Assembly: GCA_900552735.1 (NCBI GenBank)
Contig: USBA01000045.1
Location: forward strand, 1 to 11,877
Origin: an uncultured Collinsella sp.
GTDB taxonomy: Bacteria; Actinomycetota; Coriobacteriia; Coriobacteriales; Coriobacteriaceae
Direction: 5' to 3'
Length of the DNA stretch: 11,877 bases
The notes under the pieces are model-generated. The model saw nothing but the letters and a program-made list of their open reading frames with translations, had not been told where the DNA came from and did not search any database. Both the position numbers and the translations under genes were made by a program. Shown here piece by piece: positions 1 to 5,231 of this stretch (positions are counted from its first letter, which is position 1; every line of letters starts with the position of its first letter).

Positions 1-597
1 AGACCCACTATCGCGTGCAGTCTGCGGATCGGGCAAGCAGGTCTGTCCATAGGCATCTTGGATACACTGACCCATAAAATCGTTGAGCTCGGTCTGGTCG
101 CCCTCCATGACATAGGCGACATCGCCGTCCATGATGTAGATGCCCGGACCCTCATTGCCCTCGTAGCCCGGATCGTACGAGACATCACATAACTTTGCGC
201 CGTTTGCAGTGTCCAGCTCGATGGAAGAGTGGCATCCGCCAACCATGTCGTTCGCTTTTGCCCGATAGGACGCATATCCATACCAGCGCTTAAAGGTTTT
301 GCCCTTGAGCAGCTCGGACGCCCTGTCGATCAGACTAGAATCCGTGGTATAGCGCATAGCCCCAAGCTGAATAAGTGGATAATTACTAATGCCCAGCGCA
401 GCCGGCTGCTCATCAAAATCAACGGTAATGGTCTCGGGCTTGGCAGCGCCGGTCAGAAGTTCGACAGATTGAGTCACAGGCTTGACCACCGGCTCCGTCA
501 CCGCAGCAGGTAGAAACGCCATGCCGACAGCGCCCGCGCCAACCACAGCGATCGCAAGCGCCAAAACAATCAATCCAATACGGGCAGGATTTCTCAC
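1..597 (-). CDS. Hypothetical single-pass membrane-anchored protein (partial, 3' end outside window)
   Basis: An open frame runs from a GTG at 597-595 to the window edge, 199 codons without a stop. The GTG is chosen because a GAGGTG Shine-Dalgarno sits 7 bases upstream and the first residues give a basic start (VRNPAR) followed by a hydrophobic helix at about residues 7-30, a typical signal anchor or uncleaved signal peptide. The rest is polar with four visible cysteines (in GGCHSS, KLCDV, GQCIQ and TCLPD), consistent with an extracytoplasmic domain held by disulfides. No lipobox is seen. It is divergent from the gene starting at 832, which has the same architecture. I do not recognise the family. 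Base composition is visibly less GC-rich than in the housekeeping genes to the right. The frame and start look real; the function is unknown. Confidence 0.75.
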   Translation of the reverse strand, partial: MRNPARIGLIVLALAIAVVGAGAVGMAFLPAAVTEPVVKPVTQSVELLTGAAKPETITVDFDEQPAALGISNYPLIQLGAMRYTTDSSLIDRASELLKGKTFKRWYGYASYRAKANDMVGGCHSSIELDTANGAKLCDVSYDPGYEGNEGPGIYIMDGDVAYVMEGDQTELNDFMGQCIQDAYGQTCLPDPQTARDSGS

Positions 598-686
598 AGC
601 AAAGCACCTCACAATGCAAGCCTTCACCACCTGCACTAATGATATCGCCAGCCAGCACTATTACCTAAAGGAGCCGCGCGCTCCTC

Positions 687-721
687 ACCACCACAAAGGG
701 GACAGGCACCTTTGTGGTGGT
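687..721. repeat. REP-like palindrome, copy 1
   Basis: A perfect 13-bp inverted repeat, ACCACCACAAAGG at 687-699 and its complement at 709-721, encloses a 9-base loop containing GGACAGGCA. It lies in the divergent gap between two hypothetical genes and is followed by TTTTCGAC. Two related copies occur at 1554-1588 and 1755-1788. The hairpin followed by a short T run could stop transcription, but with no plus-strand gene upstream a dispersed REP-type repeat is more likely. Confidence 0.7.
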
Positions 722-831
722 TTTCGACGCTAACGGTCGACCATCTCGCGCCATGAGATTAAACTTGAATTGTTCTCTGAACATATCCATTTCTGCCTAT
801 CCTCAACAGATCTTTGTCTCGAGGAGCGCAT

Positions 832-1500
832 ATGAAGCCGTCTCATTCCACCGGCCGCAACGTCATCGCCATTCTCGCCATACCCATCGTGATGCTCTTC
901 CTTATCGTCATCACGCCCTTTTCTTTTGGTATCGCCTCGCCCTTCGATCTTTGCGGGATGATCGACGCCGGCTCGCGTGCCACCTCGCTCTCCTTTGTCT
1001 GCCGTGGCGTGTTCTACGAATATGCAATTCCCACCGGAAGTTGGCAGTCCAAGTTACCGTTGCTCGGCAAGGTCGACGGATGCTCCCCCTATTTCTGCCT
1101 TGAACCTCAGGCGCTAAACTATCTGATCGACGACCAGCCACTCGACTCCATCACCCTCGCCTACGACTACGCACCAAACACCGATGAGCGCCACATGAAC
1201 CAAGTCCTCGACAAGCTGCTTGGACAGTGCGGGCTCACCGCGGAAGCCGGTCGAACCATCTATAGCAACCAGAAATTAAAGCGAACAGAACTCCGCCGTG
1301 TCGGAAAAATCAAAGGGCGAAACGGGGCCGCCTACTGGGATGCCTGGGCAACACGCGACAAGGGCGAATTCGGACACAGCACCTATATGGTCACTGTCTG
1401 CACCAAAGACGGAATTAAGGACAATGTTGACGATTTCGCGTCATCCAAACTCGGCATCCCCAAAACAACCAAGCCCGCCAGCCCAGATGAAATCCTGTAG
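832..1500 (+). CDS. Hypothetical single-pass membrane-anchored protein, 222 aa
   Basis: The ATG at 832 is preferred over a TTG at 814 because a GAGGAG ribosome binding site at 821-826 sits 5 bases before it. The protein begins with a short polar stretch (MKPSHSTGRN) and one strongly hydrophobic helix at about residues 11-34, then a soluble domain of about 185 residues expected outside the cytoplasm. Cysteines include C41 (FDLCG), C57 (VCRGV), a pair in DGCSPYFC, one in GQCGL and one in TVCTK, suggesting disulfides. There is no lipobox and no motif I recognise. It shares its layout with the divergent gene ending at 597, though the sequences are not obviously alike. It ends with TAG, followed by a repeat-rich gap, and seems to be monocistronic. 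Confidence 0.8.
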   Translation: MKPSHSTGRNVIAILAIPIVMLFLIVITPFSFGIASPFDLCGMIDAGSRATSLSFVCRGVFYEYAIPTGSWQSKLPLLGKVDGCSPYFCLEPQALNYLIDDQPLDSITLAYDYAPNTDERHMNQVLDKLLGQCGLTAEAGRTIYSNQKLKRTELRRVGKIKGRNGAAYWDAWATRDKGEFGHSTYMVTVCTKDGIKDNVDDFASSKLGIPKTTKPASPDEIL

Positions 1501-1553
1501 AGACGCTCATTAGAATGTCGTTCAACGAGCACGGCAACATCGAGCTCGCCCCC

Positions 1554-1588
1554 ACCACCACAAAGGGGACAGGAGCCTTTGTGATGAT
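1554..1588. repeat. REP-like palindrome, copy 2
   Basis: The left arm ACCACCACAAAGG (1554-1566) is identical to copy 1. The loop begins with the shared GGACAGG, and the right arm CCTTTGTGATGAT (1576-1588) carries two G-to-A changes that would still pair as G-U in a minus-strand transcript. It lies 54 bases after the stop of the 832-1500 gene. No T run follows, so a terminator role is doubtful. Confidence 0.65.
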
Positions 1589-1609
1589 CTTCGGCCCCGG
1601 CGTTCACCA

Positions 1610-1664
1610 TCTCGATCTGTAACATCTAGCTGCCGTTTTGGACCTCAGATGTTACAGATCGAGA
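1610..1664. repeat. Perfect 18-bp inverted repeat, hairpin unit A
   Basis: TCTCGATCTGTAACATCT at 1610-1627 is exactly repeated in inverted form at 1647-1664 around a 19-base loop. It is the first of two tandem units with an 80-base period: CTGTAACA on the left and TGTTACAG on the right recur at the same spacing in unit B. Confidence 0.75.
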
Positions 1665-1695
1665 CGAAATGTTCAGCAGTTCCCGTTTATCTAAA

Positions 1696-1738
1696 TCTGT
1701 AACAACTACTCGGCAAATAAGGGTCTACCTGTTACAGA
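1696..1738. repeat. Hairpin unit B, diverged tandem copy of unit A
   Basis: TCTGTAACA at 1696-1704 pairs with TGTTACAGA at 1730-1738. Both arms and the flanks (CT, two variable bases, ATCTGTAACA; TGTTACAGA, one variable base, CGAGAC) line up with unit A at exactly +80 bases, while the loop has diverged. Conserved arms around a changed loop suggest that the hairpin or the bound motif, not the loop, is what is kept. Confidence 0.65.
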
Positions 1739-1754
1739 ACGAGACAAACCGCGG

Positions 1755-1788
1755 ACCACCACAAAGGCGCCTGCCCCTTCGTGGTGGT
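1755..1788. repeat. REP-like palindrome, copy 3, core inverted
   Basis: Left arm ACCACCACAAAGG (1755-1767) pairs with CCTTCGTGGTGGT (1776-1788) with one mismatch. The core reads CGCCTGCCCC, the reverse complement of the GGGG(A)CAGGCG type of core in copies 1 and 2, so the core is flipped relative to them. The right flank GGTTTTCGAC is shared with copy 1. Confidence 0.65.
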
Positions 1789-1795
1789 TTTCGAC

Positions 1796-1827
1796 AAAAA
1801 GAAGCCGCCCCAATAAAAAGAGGCGGC
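1796..1827 (-). terminator. Probable intrinsic terminator of the hydratase gene
   Basis: Read on the minus strand, GCCGCC and GGCGGC (1827-1822 and 1809-1804) form a 6-bp GC stem with a 12-base loop, followed directly by TTCTTTTT (1803-1796). Orientation and tail fit termination of the minus-strand hydratase transcript about 145 bases after its stop codon. Confidence 0.6.
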
Positions 1828-1893
1828 ATCAAGCAAGTCTATTTTTGGCGTCCCTCAAGACCCAACGAGAACGTCGCGGTAGCCCCGGCCACA

Positions 1894-1941
1894 CCTTTCC
1901 CTCGGGCGACCCTCGCGAAGCGCGTGAGCGGGCGGGAAAGG
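1894..1941. repeat. Inverted repeat with nested hairpin near the hydratase stop
   Basis: CCTTTCCC at 1894-1901 pairs with GGGAAAGG at 1934-1941. Inside, CTCGCG (1912-1917) pairs with CGCG, one bulged base and GAG (1921-1928) around an AAG loop. The structure lies 28 bases past the stop codon of the hydratase gene, in its 3' untranslated region. No T run follows on either strand, so it may protect the 3' end or be part of an unrecognised repeat. Confidence 0.45.
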
Positions 1942-1969
1942 GTAAGTCCCGGGCGGACAATAAAGTGCG

Positions 1970-4270
1970 TTACTCGGCAGCGGCCTTGAACTTGTTGTAG
2001 TTGATCAGGCAGCCGGCCTTGACGATGGCACGCTCCTCCGCCGTCATATCGGCAATGTAGAGCTTAATCTGCTCGACCGCACCGTCGGCGCGCACCACGT
2101 AGGCAGCAATGTTCTGCAGATCGCCATCGAGCGCGGCACGGATACCCGGCACGAAGACGTAGTCGCCCACCTCAAAGTTGGGCTCGGCCTCCATCTGGAA
2201 GGGCACCATGCCCCAGTTCATCACGTTGGAGCGATAACGCTTGGTGGCGTACTCGTGGACGATGTTGGCCAGGCCGCCAATCACGCGCTGGCAGCTCGCG
2301 GCCTGCTCGCGGGCAGAACCGTCACCGGGCTTCTTGGCATAGAGCATGGAGCCGTACTCGGTCGCCTTGGCGTCTGCCGCGACGCCCGCACCGGCCAGCG
2401 CCTCAAACACGCTGGCAAGCTCGGCATCGATTGCCGCCAGGTCGCCTGCGGCCTCACCGGCCACGCGGCGCTTCTCCACGGCGTCGACCTCCTTGGAGCG
2501 ACCCACGTAGGCCGGATCGCGACGGCTGAGCGTAAACTCGGCCAGACCCAGCGGGTTGGAGCGGAAGGAACTCGTCTCGCCCGAAGGAATAAGCTCGTCG
2601 GTCGTGGTGACCGGGTCCATGATCTTGGAGCACACCTTAAGCAGGATGTCGTCGCCGAGGGGCTCCATCGCGGGCCACGGCTTGATGTTGGGACCCTCGA
2701 CCAGCTCGTCGGCAGGCTCCGCCTTGCCAAAGCCCCAGTACACGCGCTTCTTGTACGGCGCATCGTCAAAGGTGTACTCGCAGGCCTCGTCCCAAGTCTC
2801 CTCGGGCAGGTCGGTCGCCGGCGTCAGGATGCCGCCGTTGGCAGCCGTCGCCGCAATGGAGCGGGCGTCCATCAGGGCCACGGCGCTCAGCTGGCCATTA
2901 CCCGGCTTGGAACCCTCGCGGTTGGGGAAGTTGCGCGTGGTGTGGCGGATCGAAAGGCCGTTGTTGGCGGGCGTGTCGCCGGCGCCAAAGCACGGGCCGC
3001 AGAACGCCGTGCGCACGATCGCACCGGCCTCCATAAGGTCGTAGATGTAGCCACGGCGCGTGAGCTCGAGCGCCACGGGCTGGCTTGTGGGATAGACCGA
3101 CAGCGAAAACTCGCCGCAGCCGGTGTTGGCGCCCTTGAGCACGCGGGCAGCCTGGACCACGGAGTCGTAGTTGCCGCCCGAGCAGCCGGCGATAACGCCC
3201 TGCTGCACGTGCAGCTTGCCGTCGACGATCTTGTCGAGCAGGCTAAAGTGTGTCTTGCCCTCGCCGATCTTGGCGGCCTCGAGCTCCACCTCATGCAGGA
3301 TGTCCTCGAGGTTCTCGTTGAGCTCGTCGATCTCAAAGCCATTGGAAGGATGGAACGGCAGCGCGATCATGGGCTTAATGCTCGACAGGTCGACCTCGAC
3401 GCAACCGTCGTAGTAGGCAACATCGGCGGGCTTGAGCTCGCGGTAGTCGTCGCCGCGGCCGTGCATGGTCAAAAACGCGTGTGTGTCCTCGTCAGTTGCC
3501 CAAATGGAGGAAAGGCAGGTGGTCTCGGTGGTCATGACGTCGACGCCGTTGCGGTAGTCGGTCGTCATGCTCGCGATACCGGGACCCACAAACTCCATGA
3601 CCTTGTTCTTAACGTAGCCCTTGGCAAAGACAGCGCGGATGATGGCGAGCGCCACATCGTGCGGGCCGACGCCGGGGCGCGGGGCGCCCGTGAGGTAGAT
3701 GGCGACAACGCCGGGATAGGCAACATCGTAGGTGTCACGCAGCAGCTGCTTTGCCAGCTCGCCGCCGCCCTCGCCCACGGCCATGGTGCCCAGGGCGCCG
3801 TAGCGGGTGTGCGAGTCGGAACCCAGGATCATCTTGCCGCAACCGGCGAAGTTCTCACGCATAAAGGAGTGGATGACGGCGATGTGCGGCGGAACGAAGA
3901 TGCCGCCGTACTTCTTGGCCGCGGAAAGGCCAAAGACATGGTCGTCCTCGTTGATAGTGCCGCCCACGGCGCACAGCGAGTTATGGCAGTTGGTGAGCAC
4001 GTAAGGCAGCGGGAACTGCTCCATGCCCGAGGCGCGCGCCGTCTGGATGATGCCGACAAAGGTGATGTCATGGCTCGCCATGGCATCGAAGCGAATCTTG
4101 AGCGCCTCAGGGTTGCCGGACGTATTGTGTGCCTGGAGGATCGAATACGCGATGGTGCCGCGCTTGGCATCCTCGGGCGTCTGCGTAATGCCGCGCTCGG
4201 CAGCCTCGGCCGCAGGCACGACCTCGCTGCCGCCGCGCAGGTAGATGCCGTCCTCGTACAGCTTGACCAT
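1970..4270 (-). CDS. Aconitase-superfamily hydratase, YbhJ type, 766 aa
   Basis: This is a cytoplasmic [4Fe-4S] (de)hydratase related to aconitase. The three cluster cysteines are visible: C363 in AGCSGGNYDS, and C424 and C427 in FCGPCFG, at nearly the same numbers as in mitochondrial aconitase. The SDSHT active-site motif is at residues 151-155 and an RHTTRNFPNREG segment follows the CGPC. The C-terminal swivel domain (about 600-766) carries YRSNVMNWG around residue 680, where classical aconitases have the GSSREH substrate loop, so the substrate may not be citrate. Family members of this type (E. coli YbhJ) have no firmly established reaction. The start at 4270 is chosen because GGGAG lies 5 bases upstream and a hairpin occupies the bases just before it; the frame is open to 4408, allowing a 46-residue longer form that I consider less likely. 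No co-transcribed neighbour is seen. Confidence 0.9.
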   Translation of the reverse strand: MVKLYEDGIYLRGGSEVVPAAEAAERGITQTPEDAKRGTIAYSILQAHNTSGNPEALKIRFDAMASHDITFVGIIQTARASGMEQFPLPYVLTNCHNSLCAVGGTINEDDHVFGLSAAKKYGGIFVPPHIAVIHSFMRENFAGCGKMILGSDSHTRYGALGTMAVGEGGGELAKQLLRDTYDVAYPGVVAIYLTGAPRPGVGPHDVALAIIRAVFAKGYVKNKVMEFVGPGIASMTTDYRNGVDVMTTETTCLSSIWATDEDTHAFLTMHGRGDDYRELKPADVAYYDGCVEVDLSSIKPMIALPFHPSNGFEIDELNENLEDILHEVELEAAKIGEGKTHFSLLDKIVDGKLHVQQGVIAGCSGGNYDSVVQAARVLKGANTGCGEFSLSVYPTSQPVALELTRRGYIYDLMEAGAIVRTAFCGPCFGAGDTPANNGLSIRHTTRNFPNREGSKPGNGQLSAVALMDARSIAATAANGGILTPATDLPEETWDEACEYTFDDAPYKKRVYWGFGKAEPADELVEGPNIKPWPAMEPLGDDILLKVCSKIMDPVTTTDELIPSGETSSFRSNPLGLAEFTLSRRDPAYVGRSKEVDAVEKRRVAGEAAGDLAAIDAELASVFEALAGAGVAADAKATEYGSMLYAKKPGDGSAREQAASCQRVIGGLANIVHEYATKRYRSNVMNWGMVPFQMEAEPNFEVGDYVFVPGIRAALDGDLQNIAAYVVRADGAVEQIKLYIADMTAEERAIVKAGCLINYNKFKAAAE

Positions 4271-4285
4271 ACTGTCTCCCACTCT

Positions 4286-4302
4286 GCCCAAAAGATTTGG
4301 GC
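4286..4302 (-). promoter_or_regulatory. Leader hairpin just upstream of the hydratase ribosome binding site
   Basis: GCCCAAA at 4286-4292 pairs perfectly with TTTGGGC at 4296-4302 around a 3-base loop. In the minus-strand transcript it ends 5 bases before the GGGAG ribosome binding site (4280-4276). It supports an untranslated leader here and could influence ribosome access. No known riboswitch is recognised. Confidence 0.45.
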
Positions 4303-4401
4303 GCATAGCATACATTCGTTCAATATCGTGCCATAGAACGGTTGCAAGTGGGTTACGAATCTGCGCGTTCACTTTATCTCGGTAAAGTACAGGACGAGCC
4401 C

Positions 4402-4430
4402 GGTGCAAGACCGGCAGATTTGGTGCAAGA
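4402..4430. promoter_or_regulatory. Pair of direct repeats spaced 20 bp, possible operator
   Basis: GGTGCAAGA occurs at 4402-4410 and again at 4422-4430, a start-to-start distance of 20 bp or about two helical turns. This is 130-160 bases upstream of the hydratase start, within its likely promoter region. The spacing suits a regulator binding twice on one DNA face. A weak promoter-like pair (TTGCAA at 4347-4342, TATTGA at 4325-4320, 16 bases apart on the minus strand) lies downstream of it. Confidence 0.35.
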
Positions 4431-4454
4431 GTACCCCTTCCGACCAGTCATTTA

Positions 4455-4612
4455 AGAACGCCCCCAATGACTACCGCATCCGGAGCAAGGCAACGCCGCA
4501 GGTAGAGAACGGACAGCGAGCGGGCCGTATTTCCAAAGTGAGGAACGTCCCCAAGTGCCGCATCCGGGCCATGGCAACGCCGATATTTTGGCGCGGACAG
4601 CGAAAGCCCGCC
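4455..4612. repeat. Two diverged direct repeats with an 84-87 bp period
   Basis: Copy 1 (4455-4526) and copy 2 (4542-4612) share, in the same order and almost the same spacing, GAACG with a C-rich run, CCGCATCCGG, GGCAACGCCG and GGACAGCGA followed by a GC-rich end. The offset is 84 bases over most of the length and 87 at the left end. The copies lie in the 472-bp gap between hspR and the hydratase gene. A minus-strand open frame crosses them (4452-4712) but resembles no family and is more likely repeat than gene. Confidence 0.6.
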
Positions 4613-4702
4613 AGAGCGAGCAAGGTGCCTTGAAACAAGGCGGCATTGATCTTTTGATCATGCCGCCGAAGTTGAAAGGCAGATTGCCGCTCTGACGGGC
4701 TT
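4604..4702. repeat. 99-bp imperfect palindrome, MITE- or REP-like
   Basis: The outer arms AAGCCCGCCAGAGCG (4604-4618) and CGCTCTGACGGGCTT (4688-4702) match in 14 of 15 positions. Further in, TGCCTT (4626-4631) pairs with AAGGCA (4676-4681), AAC (4634-4636) with GTT (4671-4673), and a strong central hairpin occupies 4639-4667. The whole element can fold into one long stem. It sits downstream of hspR. Confidence 0.6.
4632..4667 (-). terminator. Candidate terminator of the dnaK-hspR operon
   Basis: GGCGGCA, a bulged T and TGATC (4639-4651) pair with GATCA and TGCCGCC (4656-4667) around a TTTT loop. On the minus strand the stem is followed by TTGTTTCAAGG, a weak U-rich tail. It is 76 bases after the hspR stop codon and is the tip of the larger palindrome at 4604-4702, so it may serve two roles. 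Confidence 0.45.
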
Positions 4703-4715
4703 GCAGCGTCAACTG

Positions 4716-4743
4716 GTTACGCGGGTTGGTAAACCCGCGTAAC
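4716..4743. repeat. Perfect 12-bp hairpin abutting the hspR stop codon
   Basis: GTTACGCGGGTT (4716-4727) and its exact complement (4732-4743) enclose a 4-base loop. The last base of the hspR TAG codon is the outermost base of the stem. No U run follows on the minus strand, so it is not a classical intrinsic terminator; it may stabilise the mRNA 3' end. Confidence 0.6.
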
Positions 4744-5159
4744 TACAAATCCCCGCCGGCGCCCAGCAGTTTGCGCATGACCTGTTCGGGGTTAACCGAG
4801 CCGTCGCGCGGGGCCAGGGCGGTGATCTTCTTCTGCATCTTGTACTCGTGCAGCTCGTCCTCGAGCTGGCGCACGCGAGCGCGGAGCTTTTCGTTCTCGC
4901 GCTCGCGCTCCTCGGCACGCTCCTTCATATCGAGGATACGTACCACGCCGGCAAGGTTGATACCCTCGTCGGTCAGCTGGTTGATGAGCTCCAGGCGCTC
5001 GATATCGGCACGCGAATACAGACGCGTGTTGCCGCCCGAGCGCTGGGGGTTCACCAGGCCCTTGGACTCGTAGACGCGCAGAGTCTGCGGATGCATGCCG
5101 GTCAGCTCGGCCGCCACGCTGATCATGTACAGCGGTTTGTTCCTATTGTCCTCGGCCAT
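4743..5159 (-). CDS. hspR: HspR, MerR-family heat-shock repressor
   Basis: This 138-residue protein opens with a MerR-type winged helix-turn-helix (about residues 10-75: LYMISVAAELTGMHPQTLRVYE, then a wing with SGGNTRLYS). A charged coiled coil of about residues 77-110, rich in E and R, would dimerise it. In actinobacteria HspR represses the dnaK operon and clpB by binding an inverted repeat called HAIR, with DnaK as co-repressor so that free DnaK signals the absence of stress. Its place as last gene of dnaK-grpE-dnaJ-hspR, 72 bases after dnaJ, fits that autoregulatory loop. The start is the ATG at 5159, preceded by AGG and GGGG motifs. A hairpin overlaps the stop codon. Confidence in identity comes from both sequence and context. 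Confidence 0.95.
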   Translation of the reverse strand: MAEDNRNKPLYMISVAAELTGMHPQTLRVYESKGLVNPQRSGGNTRLYSRADIERLELINQLTDEGINLAGVVRILDMKERAEERERENEKLRARVRQLEDELHEYKMQKKITALAPRDGSVNPEQVMRKLLGAGGDL

Positions 5160-5231
5160 GCTACCTGACCCCTTTCCGTCTCGTTATCGTCCATCATAAG
5201 CCCGCGGGCGTGGGCGTGCGCCGCGACCGCC

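Larger units (their letters stand above)
1501..1969. other. Gene-free convergent gap filled with palindromic repeats
   Basis: This 469-bp stretch lies between a plus-strand gene ending at 1500 and a minus-strand gene ending at 1970. I see no credible gene: the one open frame (1669-1989) runs across hairpins and into the stop of the hydratase gene, and has no family resemblance. In order it holds a REP-like palindrome, two tandem hairpin units with GTTACAG arms, another REP-like palindrome with its core inverted, a minus-strand terminator, and a larger inverted repeat close to the hydratase stop codon. Confidence 0.75.

Noticed and set aside
687..1788. CRISPR array, because of repeated palindromes
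   Set aside because: The copies are unevenly spaced, separated in one case by a complete gene, and there are no regular spacers or cas genes.
1894..1956. Possible RNase P or other structural RNA, from the GGGAAAGGGTAAGTCCCGG stretch
   Set aside because: It only superficially resembles an RNase P core; the length available and the absence of other conserved elements rule it out.
2255..4336. 693-codon open frame antisense to the hydratase gene
   Set aside because: A by-product of GC-rich codon bias opposite a real gene; low-complexity A/G/R/L/V/D/H translation, no family resemblance and no ribosome binding site.
4452..4712. 86-codon minus-strand open frame in the hspR-hydratase gap
   Set aside because: It is made entirely of the 84-bp direct repeat and the 99-bp palindrome; no ribosome binding site and no family match recognised.
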